A DNA stretch of 34,997 nt from Candidatus Omnitrophota bacterium (lineage in GTDB: Bacteria; Omnitrophota; Gorgyraeia; Gygaellales; Profunditerraquicolaceae), in the NCBI GenBank assembly GCA_028715785.1, contig JAQURC010000003.1, positions 155,423 through 190,419 on the forward strand, written 5' to 3'. Shown here piece by piece: positions 25,259 to 34,452 of this stretch. A program made the translations under genes and the position numbers. The notes under the pieces were generated by a model. That model had not been told where the DNA came from. It saw only the letters and a list, made by a program, of their open reading frames with translations, and did not search any database. Every line of letters starts with the position of its first letter. Positions within the stretch are counted from its first letter, which is position 1.

Positions 25259-27962
25259 CCCGGATAAACCCCCCTTTCTTATTTATTGCCTTTATCATCT
25301 CCATTGCCCAAAGAGGAAAAGAAGAAATCGCGATGACTAAAACCCAATCAAAAATCCCCAGCGGTTCGGTTTTGAATACTTTTTGTAAGAATGGAACATA
25401 GACTGCCGCCATCTGCAGGAAAAATGAGATACTCGCCGCAAGGATCAGCTTTTTATTGGTAAAAATCCCTATCTTAAATAAGGATTCGGTCATATTGCGG
25501 CAGTTAAAAGAATGGAATAACTGGCTGCAGGAGAGAACGATAAATGCGGCTGTCCTGGCACGTTCTATCCCTTCTTTTTCGATAAAGAGGACAAAGCTAA
25601 AAGCCAAGAGGCTGCAAGCGGCAATAAAGGCGCCCTGGGCCAGCATCAAAAATGCCCTCTGCTTGGTAACCACTGCTTCGTTAGCCTTACGCGGATGCCT
25701 TTTCATTATACCGGGGTCAACCGGGTCAACCCCTAAGGCAAGCGCGGGCAAGCCGTCTGTCACCAGGTTGACCCAGAGGATATGTATGGGTAATAACGGC
25801 ACCGGCAAACCGATCATCGAAGAAACAAACATCGTTAATATTTCTCCGGTATTACAAGAAAGCAAATAATGAATAAACTTTTTTATATTATCATAAATCC
25901 CCCTGCCCTCTTCAACCGCGGCCACAATAGAGGCGAAATTATCATCGGTAATCACCATATCCGAAACTTCTTTGGTAACATCTGTGCCGGTGATACCCAT
26001 AGCCACGCCGATATCCGCCTCTTTTACTGCCGGGGCGTCATTTACCCCGTCGCCGGTCATCGCCACAATCTGGCCCTTCTTTCGCCAGGCGCGCACAATC
26101 CTTAATTTATGCTCAGGCGAAACCCGGGCATAAACCGGAATTTTTTCTACCTCTTTGTAGAGCTCATCGTCGGTTAATTTATCCAGTTCTTCTCCGGTAA
26201 GCGCTAAAGAATCCTCTTTAAAAAACCCAAGCTCCCGGGCAATGGCTATGGCGGTATTCTTATGGTCCCCGGTTATCATTACGGTTTTTATACCCGCTTC
26301 ATAACACTCGATAATCGCCTTCTTAACCTCCTCCCTCGGCGGGTCAATCATGGCAATTAAGCCGGAAAAAACAAGGTCCTTTTCAATCAGCTCTGCTTCG
26401 TATTTATCGGGCGCTTTATCTAAAATTCTATAAGCCACAGCCAATACGCGCAAAGCCTTATTGGCTAAATCATTGTTTACTTTCAGGATCCTGCTCCTGT
26501 CGGCGCCGGTTAAAAGCCGGCTTTGCCCTTTATCTTCGATACCCACGCAATCATTTAACAATAAATCGGGGGCGCCCTTGACAAAAGCAATAAGTTTATT
26601 ATCTTGGGCCCTGCGCACAATAGTCATTTTCTTGCGCTCTGAATCAAAGGGGATCTCTTCCACAAAAGAAAATTTCCGCTCAAGTTCTTCTTTCCAAAAC
26701 CCAAGCTTCCCTGCGGCAGTCAAAATTGCCCCCTCCGTAGGATCTCCCACTATCTTAAAACTTGAATTATCTTTCACTAATTGCGCCCCATTGCAAAGGA
26801 CGCCGGCGTTAACCATCCTGACTAAATCCGGGTAATCATCTATAATAACCGGCTTCCCATCAACTAAAAACTCGCCTTTTGGTTCATATCCTACTCCGGT
26901 TACCTTAAATAAGGTATCCGAGGCGTAAACCGACTGCACAGTCATCTCATTTTTGGTTAAAGTCCCGGTCTTATCCGAACAAATTACCGTGGCACAACCC
27001 AGGGTTTCCACCGAAGGCAACTTCCTGATCAGCGCGTGGCGCTTGACCATCCGGTGCACGCCTAAAGCCAAAGCAATAGTCACCACCGCGGGAAGCCCTT
27101 CCGGTATGGCGGCAACGGCTAAACTAACGGCTGTTAAAAATACATCGATCATTTTTCCGCCGCGCAGCCATTCTAACAGGAATACCAATCCCACAAGAAT
27201 AAAACACAAGGCCACAATCCATTTGCCGAATTGCTCTAATTTCTTTTGCAAAGGCGTGGTTTCCTGTTCAATCTCCTGGACCATGCCGGCAATCTTGCCT
27301 AATTCTGTCTGCATGCCGGTTTCCGCAACTATGGCCCTGGCCTTTCCTGAAGCAACGGAAGTCCCCATATACACCATGTTTGCCCTATCGGCTAAAGGCA
27401 CCTCATTCTCTTTCAAGGCAAGGCTGGTTTTCATAACCGGGGTTGATTCTCCGGTCAAGCTTGCCTCCTGGACGCTAAAATTAGAAGTTCGCCAGATAAG
27501 CCGGGCATCGCCAGGCACGTTATCGCCGGCTTCCAATTCGATTAAATCTCCGGGGACTAACTCTTGGGAAGGTATAATATTATGTTGGCCGTCCCGGATA
27601 ACTTTTGAGGTAGGGCTGGATAGTTTCTTTAAGGCGGCTAAGGATTTTTCCGCGCGGTACTCCTGAATAAAACCTAAAATTGCATTCAGGATAACAATCG
27701 CAACTATGGCCAAAGCATCAACCCATTCTTTAAGGAAACCCGAAACCAATGCCGCTCCAATCAAAATCCAGACGATAAAATCCTGAAATTGCTCAAAAAA
27801 GATAGTCAACGGGCCGGCGCTTTTTTTTCCTTGAAGTTCGTTTAGGCCAAATTCTAATAAGCGTTTTTTAGCTTCTTGCCCGGGGAGGCCCAGATCAAGG
27901 CTGCTGTTCAACGCCTTTGCCGTTTCTTCTTCCGTTAAATTATAAAAATTTTTTTCTGGCAT
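25242..27962 (-). CDS. P2A-type (SERCA/PMCA-like) cation-transporting ATPase
   Basis: 906 aa; AAIPEGLPAVVTIALALGV, CSDKTGTLTKNEMTV, SCNTGEILTMFVSSMIGLP, WVNLVTDGLPALALGVDP. Confidence 0.93.
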   Translation of the reverse strand: MPEKNFYNLTEEETAKALNSSLDLGLPGQEAKKRLLEFGLNELQGKKSAGPLTIFFEQFQDFIVWILIGAALVSGFLKEWVDALAIVAIVILNAILGFIQEYRAEKSLAALKKLSSPTSKVIRDGQHNIIPSQELVPGDLIELEAGDNVPGDARLIWRTSNFSVQEASLTGESTPVMKTSLALKENEVPLADRANMVYMGTSVASGKARAIVAETGMQTELGKIAGMVQEIEQETTPLQKKLEQFGKWIVALCFILVGLVFLLEWLRGGKMIDVFLTAVSLAVAAIPEGLPAVVTIALALGVHRMVKRHALIRKLPSVETLGCATVICSDKTGTLTKNEMTVQSVYASDTLFKVTGVGYEPKGEFLVDGKPVIIDDYPDLVRMVNAGVLCNGAQLVKDNSSFKIVGDPTEGAILTAAGKLGFWKEELERKFSFVEEIPFDSERKKMTIVRRAQDNKLIAFVKGAPDLLLNDCVGIEDKGQSRLLTGADRSRILKVNNDLANKALRVLAVAYRILDKAPDKYEAELIEKDLVFSGLIAMIDPPREEVKKAIIECYEAGIKTVMITGDHKNTAIAIARELGFFKEDSLALTGEELDKLTDDELYKEVEKIPVYARVSPEHKLRIVRAWRKKGQIVAMTGDGVNDAPAVKEADIGVAMGITGTDVTKEVSDMVITDDNFASIVAAVEEGRGIYDNIKKFIHYLLSCNTGEILTMFVSSMIGLPVPLLPIHILWVNLVTDGLPALALGVDPVDPGIMKRHPRKANEAVVTKQRAFLMLAQGAFIAACSLLAFSFVLFIEKEGIERARTAAFIVLSCSQLFHSFNCRNMTESLFKIGIFTNKKLILAASISFFLQMAAVYVPFLQKVFKTEPLGIFDWVLVIAISSFPLWAMEMIKAINKKGGFIRDGYIS

Positions 27963-27982
27963 AATCAGGACATCTTACGGTT

Positions 27983-30900
27983 TTAATCTTTTGTTTTTTT
28001 GTCAGGGATCTCGATTAATCCCTTTTTGGCTTCTAAAGGAAGGCGTTTAATTTCAGAGTGATATTTCCAAATAGTATAAATTGCCGGTAAGACCACCAAT
28101 GTCAGGACCGTAGAAGAAGTCAGGCCGCCGATTAAAGGTGCGGCAATCCTTTTCATCACGTCCGCCCCTGTTCCTACGCTAAGCATTACAGGCATAAGCC
28201 CAAAGATATTGGCTCCCACAGTCATCAGCTTTGGCCTTAAGCGCTGCACTGCTCCCTCCATTACCGCATCATAAAGATCCGCAAGATTGTTCATTTTACC
28301 TTGCTGCTTTCTGCGGGAATACGCTTCATCCAGATAAACGATCATAATCGAGCCTGTTTCAGCGGCTACGCCCGCCAAGGCGATTAAACCGACCCAAACC
28401 GCAATGCTCATATTATAACCCAATAGAAATAAGTACCAGATACCGCCGATTAAAGCAAACGGCACAGACATCATCACGATGATCGTCTCAGTCACGGATT
28501 TAAAGGTAAAGAAATAAAGTATAAATATAATAAAAACAGTCAGAGGCACGAATATCTTCAATCTATTCTTGACTCTTTGCATATATTCATACTGGCCGCT
28601 CCAGGTAAGGGAATAACCGGTCGGCAGCTTTATTTGTTCTTTCACGGTTTTTTTAGCATCGGACACAAAACTGCCCACATCACGGCCGGCCATATCCACA
28701 TAGACATAACCGGAAAGCAGCCCATTTTCATCCCTAATCATCGAAGGGCCTAATTTTAAATTAATATCGGCAATTTGCGCCAAAGGAATATGCTTACCGT
28801 CCATTGTGGTAACCAATACGCGCTTGAGCCTGTCCACATTGTCCCTTAACTCCCGGCCATAGCGCACATTTATCGGGTAACGCTCCCTTCCTTCTATGGT
28901 CGTGGAAATATTTTCCCCGCCTATAGCAGACATAATAATATCTTCGGCATCTGCTACAGTTAACCCATAACGGGCAAGTTGTTTGCGTTTTAAATCAAAA
29001 TCTACGAAATAACCGCCGGCCACCCTTTCCGCGTAAACGCTGCGCGTGCCGGCAACGGTCTTTAAAACCTGTTCGATATGCTCTCCGATTTTTTCTATCT
29101 CGTCAAGGTTAGAGCCGTAAATTTTAATCCCTACGGGCGTGCGCACACCGGTAGTCAGCATATCAATCCTGGCTTTAATAGGCATGGTCCAGGCATTAGT
29201 TGTTCCCGGGATCTTCATCTTACTATCCATCTCGTCAATGAGCTTATCCCAGGTCATGCGAGGACGCCAATATTTCCTGTCCTTTAACACGACGGTTGTC
29301 TCCATCATGGAAAAAGGCGCCGGATCCGTTGAACTGGCAGCCCTGCCCGCCTTTCCGAATACACGTTCAACTTCAGGGAAGGATTTTAAAATTTTATCCT
29401 GCGTCTGTAATAATCTCGTGGCTTCTGTTATCGAAATCCCGGGCAAAGTCGTGGGCATGTAAAGTATTGTCCCTTCGTTAAGAGGCGGCATAAACTCCGA
29501 ACCCATCATCAAAAACGCAGGGACGGTAATTACCATGCTTAGCAGGGCTACGGCAACCACGGCATTCCTATGCTCAATCGCCCAATGGGCTATCGGCTGA
29601 TAAAGTTTGATTAAGAACTTACTGATGGGGTGATGGTCTTCAGAAACTATTTTTCCGCCGATAAAAAAATTGGCGATATGGGTTAAAAACTTATTTTTAA
29701 ACTTGTATTCCTTGCCCTTCACAAAGACCATGACTAATGCGGGGGTCAGGGTGATAGCAAGAAGCGCCGCAAAAAATATGGAATAATTTTTAGTAAAAGC
29801 CAGTGGCTTAAAGAGCCGGCCTTCTTGCGCCTCAAGAGTGAACACCGGCATAAAAGCAATTGCCATGACTATCAGAGAAGCAAATATCGGCGGCCCGACC
29901 TCTTTCATTGCGCCGATAACGATTTCATCGCGCGTCCCCTTTCGCAGGCCTTTTGCCCATTCGTCCAAACGCTTATGCACGTTTTCTACAAAGACGATGG
30001 ATGCATCCACCATATCACCGATAGCTACGACTATACCGCCTAAAGACATAATATTAGAAGTAAGATGCATCCAGCTCATCGGCATAAAAGCGATAATGGT
30101 AGCGATTGGCAACCCTATAATCGGTACCAATGCGGAACGAAAATGCAATAAGAAGAATATAAGCATTAAGCTGACGATAATGAGTTCCTGGATAAGGTTG
30201 TCTTTTACCGTATCAATAGAGGCCTTGATCAAATCCGAGCGGTCATAGACAGTAACGATCTTGACACCCTTGGGTAAAGAAGGCTCGATTTCTTTCAGCT
30301 TCTCCTTTACCTTATTAATAACATTAAGCGCATTTTCTTTGTGGCGCATGACCACAATGCCGCCAACCACTTCGCCTTTGCCGTCGAGTTCGGCAACGCC
30401 TCTCCTTATATCCGGCCCCAAAGAAACATTAGCAATCTGCCCTATGGTTACAGGAATGCCGTTCATCGATGAGCCCACCACAATATCTTTTATATCTTCT
30501 ATGGTTTTGATATAACCGCGCCCGCGCACCATATATTCTGCGCCGCTAAATTCGATAAGCCTCCCTCCGATGTCATTATTGCTCTTGCGGATATTCTCAA
30601 TTACCTGCATTAAGGGAATGTTATAGGCTAAGAGGGTATTAGGATTGATAGTAATCTGATACTGCCTGACAAACCCGCCTACGGTGGCTACTTCTGCGAC
30701 TCCCGGCACAGCCTGCAAATAATATCGTAAATACCAATCTTGAAAGCTGCGCAAGTCAGCTAAAGAATTTTTTCCGGTCTCATCTACAAGGGCATACTGG
30801 AATACCCAGCCTACTCCTGTTGCATCGGGGCCTAATTCAACTTGAACGCCTTCAGGCAGGCGGGGAATGATCTTGCTTAAATACTCCAATGTTCTTGAAC

Positions 30901-31225
30901 GCGCCCAATAGATATCCGTGCCGTCCTCAAAAATAATATATACGTAAGAGAACCCGAAGTCGGAAAATCCGCGGATGGCCTTAACCTTTGGCGCCCCTAA
31001 CATCGAAGTTACTATCGGGTAGGTCACTTGATCCTCGATGATATCCGGCGAGCGGTCCCAGCGGGAATAAATAATAACCTGCGTATCAGAAAGGTCCGGT
31101 ATGGCATCCAGAGGGACCTGGCGCATAGAATAAAGCCCGCCCAAGGTTACCACGCCAACCAGGAGAAATACGATAAATTTATTTTTGGCGCAAAACTCAA
31201 TTATATTTTCTACCAACTTCGTCAT
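27983..31225 (-). CDS. cusA: Heavy-metal RND efflux pump, CusA-like
   Basis: 1080 aa; GSEFMPPLNEGTILYMPTTLPGISITEA, MMETTVVLKDRKYWRPRMTWDKLIDEMDSKMKIPGTTNAWTMPIKARIDMLTTGVRTPVGIKIYG. Confidence 0.92.
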   Translation of the reverse strand: MTKLVENIIEFCAKNKFIVFLLVGVVTLGGLYSMRQVPLDAIPDLSDTQVIIYSRWDRSPDIIEDQVTYPIVTSMLGAPKVKAIRGFSDFGFSYVYIIFEDGTDIYWARSRTLEYLSKIIPRLPEGVQVELGPDATGVGWVFQYALVDETGKNSLADLRSFQDWYLRYYLQAVPGVAEVATVGGFVRQYQITINPNTLLAYNIPLMQVIENIRKSNNDIGGRLIEFSGAEYMVRGRGYIKTIEDIKDIVVGSSMNGIPVTIGQIANVSLGPDIRRGVAELDGKGEVVGGIVVMRHKENALNVINKVKEKLKEIEPSLPKGVKIVTVYDRSDLIKASIDTVKDNLIQELIIVSLMLIFFLLHFRSALVPIIGLPIATIIAFMPMSWMHLTSNIMSLGGIVVAIGDMVDASIVFVENVHKRLDEWAKGLRKGTRDEIVIGAMKEVGPPIFASLIVMAIAFMPVFTLEAQEGRLFKPLAFTKNYSIFFAALLAITLTPALVMVFVKGKEYKFKNKFLTHIANFFIGGKIVSEDHHPISKFLIKLYQPIAHWAIEHRNAVVAVALLSMVITVPAFLMMGSEFMPPLNEGTILYMPTTLPGISITEATRLLQTQDKILKSFPEVERVFGKAGRAASSTDPAPFSMMETTVVLKDRKYWRPRMTWDKLIDEMDSKMKIPGTTNAWTMPIKARIDMLTTGVRTPVGIKIYGSNLDEIEKIGEHIEQVLKTVAGTRSVYAERVAGGYFVDFDLKRKQLARYGLTVADAEDIIMSAIGGENISTTIEGRERYPINVRYGRELRDNVDRLKRVLVTTMDGKHIPLAQIADINLKLGPSMIRDENGLLSGYVYVDMAGRDVGSFVSDAKKTVKEQIKLPTGYSLTWSGQYEYMQRVKNRLKIFVPLTVFIIFILYFFTFKSVTETIIVMMSVPFALIGGIWYLFLLGYNMSIAVWVGLIALAGVAAETGSIMIVYLDEAYSRRKQQGKMNNLADLYDAVMEGAVQRLRPKLMTVGANIFGLMPVMLSVGTGADVMKRIAAPLIGGLTSSTVLTLVVLPAIYTIWKYHSEIKRLPLEAKKGLIEIPDKKTKD

Positions 31226-31227
31226 AT

Positions 31228-32442
31228 CTATTGTCCGTGCTTATGTTCGCTCCCGGAGATTGCGGATTGCAAACGCGATTCCGAATCAATTAAAAAGTTT
31301 CCGGATGTAACTATGTTTTCCCCTTCGCGCAAACCTTCCAGAACCTCATAAAAACCTTCGGCGCTCTGGCCCAACTTTACTTCCTTACTTAAGAAATTTC
31401 CCGAATCATCCGTAACCACGACCAATGTCCTTTTACCGGTATTAATAATCGCTTCCTCGGAAACAGCCAGTTTTTCTCCTAGATCTACATTAATCTTTAC
31501 GTTGACAAACATCTCGGGTTTAAGTTTATTGCCAGGATTATCAACCTCGGCCCATGCCTGGACAGAACGGGTCATCGGGTCTAAAACCGGGGTAATACTG
31601 GTTATCTTGCCGCTAAATTTTTCACCGGGGAAAGCAATTGACCCTATTTCAACAGGGATCCCTTCTTTAACCAGGCCTATCTCATATTCATATATAGTCA
31701 TGTAAACCCAAACGGTATTTCCTTCTGCAGGTAAATAGAGGTTTCCCTGCGGCTTATTCTGTTTCGCCAATTCCTTAACCTGCTCCTCAGTCATCCCCAA
31801 AAGAAGAAGCTTTCTTTCCGCTGCCTCCAATAAAGAGTTGGACTGTTCCGTAATGGATGAAGAAGCCAAGGCCTTTTGGGTCTTAAGCGCCTGAAGATAT
31901 TCCTGCTGAGCCACATATAGCTGCGGATTATAAGCAATTTTGCCAACAGTGAGAATTTGATGGGTTAACTTTCTTTGCCGGACTATTTCCTTTTTTACCC
32001 CTATAAATTGCTGCTTTTCCGGACTGATGTAAATACCTGATTTTCCATCGGCCTCTTGTTCATAGACGGGGACATAATCCATGCCCATTGGATCTTTCAT
32101 GGGCACAGGCGAAGTCACTTCGGGATTCATGGGATTACGGTAATAAATAACCCTGCGTTCTGCTGTTGCCGCGCCGGCAGTATGTCCTCCATGCCCTCCT
32201 GTTTCTTTTTTTATCAGCTTCATGCCGCATATTCCGCAGTCGCCGGGCTTATCAGAGGTAAAACCAGGATGCATTGGGCAATAGTAGATGTCTTTCTCTG
32301 CCTTTGTTGAGATTTTCGCCGCAGCTGAAAGCGTATGCCCTTTAAACACGTGGTAACGCGAAACCAAAAGAAATACGATCCCGGCTAAGACCAGGATAAT
32401 GACTAACATAACAACCACTAAAGGAATAATTCTTATCTTCAT
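31228..32442 (-). CDS. cusB: CusB-like RND adaptor with heavy-metal-binding N-terminal segments
   Basis: YYCPMHPGFTSDKPGDCGICGMKLIKKE, then YYRNPMNPEVTSPVPMKDPMGMDYVPVYEQE, then MFP core. Confidence 0.9.
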   Translation of the reverse strand: MKIRIIPLVVVMLVIILVLAGIVFLLVSRYHVFKGHTLSAAAKISTKAEKDIYYCPMHPGFTSDKPGDCGICGMKLIKKETGGHGGHTAGAATAERRVIYYRNPMNPEVTSPVPMKDPMGMDYVPVYEQEADGKSGIYISPEKQQFIGVKKEIVRQRKLTHQILTVGKIAYNPQLYVAQQEYLQALKTQKALASSSITEQSNSLLEAAERKLLLLGMTEEQVKELAKQNKPQGNLYLPAEGNTVWVYMTIYEYEIGLVKEGIPVEIGSIAFPGEKFSGKITSITPVLDPMTRSVQAWAEVDNPGNKLKPEMFVNVKINVDLGEKLAVSEEAIINTGKRTLVVVTDDSGNFLSKEVKLGQSAEGFYEVLEGLREGENIVTSGNFLIDSESRLQSAISGSEHKHGQ

Positions 32443-33713
32443 TTTTTCACCTCGGATTTTTCGTTAAAACTTAAGCCAACGGCGCGTTCCAGGTCTGCCA
32501 AAGCCATATTGTATTCAACCAGCGCTTTATAATAGTCCATCCTGGTCTCAATAAGCATTCTTTGGGTATCGATAAGCGCCATAAAATCACTTTTTCCGGA
32601 ACCAAAAGACGCCAGAGATACTTCAAAAGAATTTTCCAGTATAGGGATAAGATCGGTTTTATAGAGTTTTATTTTATTTTTGGCTATCTCTATTTTTGCA
32701 GCTAAATCCTTGACTTCGGCAAAAGCCCTATTCTGCATCACCTTATATGCCGCCTCTGCTTCTTCTAAATTAGCTATCGCTTCTTTTACCTGATAACGTT
32801 GTTTTGTCCAGAACCATAGCGGCACTGTAAATGCCAACATTAAATCCCACGGGCCGATAGTTCCTGTGGTAAAACCCCGCTCAACAATTTGGGCCATTAA
32901 ATCCGGGAAGAAACTTTTTTTTGCCAGGGATTTGGCATATTTATTTCTTTCTATGGCGGATGAAAAAATAAGCAGCTCCGGCTGGTTAAGCAAGGCGCTT
33001 TGATACAAAACACGGATATCTTTGCTAAAAGAAGCATCATTGCTTAATTCAGGAATCCCTAATGGGGCTTCCGGATCCCTGTTTAACAAGGCATTAAGGA
33101 TTGTTTGTTTGGCAAACTTGGTCTCTTGCAGGTTTTTGATTTTGTTTTTAAGGCTGGCTGCCTCCGAGTGAAGCTTATAAATTTCCTCCTGGGACATGTC
33201 GCCGACCGCATATTTTGCTTCGGCAACTTTTATCAGTCCTTCTAACAATACAAGGCTTTCCTGATTCAACCCGACCTCCTTATAGTTCATAAATAAATCG
33301 TAATAAGCATTTTTGATCCGATTGATCACTTCCAGTTCCTTATTTTTATATTCGGCGGCAAACATCCGGGATTCAACTACGGCGATTTTTCCTTTCAGGG
33401 ACAATTTGCCAAAGAGGGGCAAAAATTGGGAAAGAGACAGCATCCTGTCTTCGGACATTGTTTTGCTTAATTGGAAAGGGCTGCCGGGTGTTTTTTCGAA
33501 AGTAAAACTTAATACCGGATCATCCAGAGACTTTGCCTGCGGTATACGGGCATTGGAAGCCTCCCAGCGTTTCTTGGCTGCCAAAATGTCAGGATTATTT
33601 TTTCTGGCTTCTTCGATTAAAGGATCCAAAGATAGCCGGTCCACAGGATAAGCAAAGCCGTTATTGGATAGGCATACGCCAACCAAAATCAGGGCCAATG
33701 TCCTTTTAAACAT
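32439..33713 (-). CDS. cusC: TolC/CusC-like outer-membrane channel (start chosen at MFKRTLALILVG)
   Basis: Signal peptide; DPLIEEARKNNPDILAAKKRWEASNARIPQAKSLDDPVLSFTF; YKALVEYNMALADLERAVG. Confidence 0.85.
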   Translation of the reverse strand: MFKRTLALILVGVCLSNNGFAYPVDRLSLDPLIEEARKNNPDILAAKKRWEASNARIPQAKSLDDPVLSFTFEKTPGSPFQLSKTMSEDRMLSLSQFLPLFGKLSLKGKIAVVESRMFAAEYKNKELEVINRIKNAYYDLFMNYKEVGLNQESLVLLEGLIKVAEAKYAVGDMSQEEIYKLHSEAASLKNKIKNLQETKFAKQTILNALLNRDPEAPLGIPELSNDASFSKDIRVLYQSALLNQPELLIFSSAIERNKYAKSLAKKSFFPDLMAQIVERGFTTGTIGPWDLMLAFTVPLWFWTKQRYQVKEAIANLEEAEAAYKVMQNRAFAEVKDLAAKIEIAKNKIKLYKTDLIPILENSFEVSLASFGSGKSDFMALIDTQRMLIETRMDYYKALVEYNMALADLERAVGLSFNEKSEVKK

Positions 33714-33717
33714 ACGC

Positions 33718-34002
33718 TTAGAACGCCTTCCTGAACCTGGAAATAAGCTCGACAACTTCATTGATCTTTTTCTGTTTTTCGTTTTCTGATTTCCCTTTTA
33801 AGGCACCCACGACACAGCCGTCGATATGTTTCTTGAATATCTGGTCTTCTACCCTGTGCAGCGCCCCGATAATGGAATGGATCTGGGTAACTATATCCAC
33901 ACAATAACGTTTTTCTTCAATCATCTTCTGTATGCCGCGGACCTGCCCTTCGATTTTTTTCAAAAATTCCAATTGTCCTTCATGGGTAGTTGCCTGTTTC
34001 AT
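33718..34002 (-). CDS. csoR: CsoR/RcnR-family metal-sensing repressor, Cu(I)-type ligand set
   Basis: FLKKIEGQVRGIQKMIEEKRYCVDIVTQIHSIIGALHRVEDQIFKKHIDGCV; C...H...C pattern. Confidence 0.92.
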   Translation of the reverse strand: MKQATTHEGQLEFLKKIEGQVRGIQKMIEEKRYCVDIVTQIHSIIGALHRVEDQIFKKHIDGCVVGALKGKSENEKQKKINEVVELISRFRKAF

Positions 34003-34027
34003 CGCTTGTACCTGCCTTTCCAGGTTA

Positions 34028-34057
34028 ACTATACCATACCCCCCCTACCCTTGTCAA
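34028..34057 (-). promoter_or_regulatory. csoR operon promoter with embedded G7 tract (candidate CsoR operator)
   Basis: Minus strand TTGACA - AGGGTAGGGGGGGTATGG (18 nt) - TATAGT. Confidence 0.7.
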
Positions 34058-34093
34058 GTTTTTTTAAAAAAATATTTGGCGCAAGTAAATAAA

Positions 34094-34450
34094 TTACAGC
34101 AGTTCCTCTACGGCCTTTAATAACTCTTCCGGGGTTTTGCCTTTTAACAGGAACCTGTCCGCAGTCTGTGCGTATATTGATTTTTCATATCTTTGAAATC
34201 CGGTATAAATTATAATCTTGGATTTGGGACAAACAGTCTTAATGCTGAAAATGGTCTCGGTGCCGTCCTTCTCGGGCATCATTAAATCCAGGATTACAAT
34301 ATCAGGCGACTTCTTCTTCAGGTAATCATACAACTCGTAACCGTTATTGACTGTTTCGACAAAATAGCCCTTTTCGCTCAGGATATCCTTAAGGGTTTCG
34401 CGGATGCTCTGATTATCATCGGCTATGACTATACTGATCTCTTTTTGCAT
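34094..34450 (-). CDS. Receiver-only response regulator
   Basis: IVIADDNQSIRETLKDILSEKGY...DIVILDLMMPEKDG...IIIYTGF...DRFLLKGKTPEELLKAV; no output domain. Confidence 0.92.
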   Translation of the reverse strand: MQKEISIVIADDNQSIRETLKDILSEKGYFVETVNNGYELYDYLKKKSPDIVILDLMMPEKDGTETIFSIKTVCPKSKIIIYTGFQRYEKSIYAQTADRFLLKGKTPEELLKAVEELL

Positions 34451-34452
34451 GA

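Noticed and set aside
26953-27666. Long plus-strand ORF (237 aa)
   Set aside because: Exactly antisense to the well-supported P2A ATPase gene; low-complexity S/T/P-rich translation typical of shadow ORFs.
29838-30248. Plus-strand ORF of 136 aa
   Set aside because: Antisense to cusA; no motif or upstream signals.
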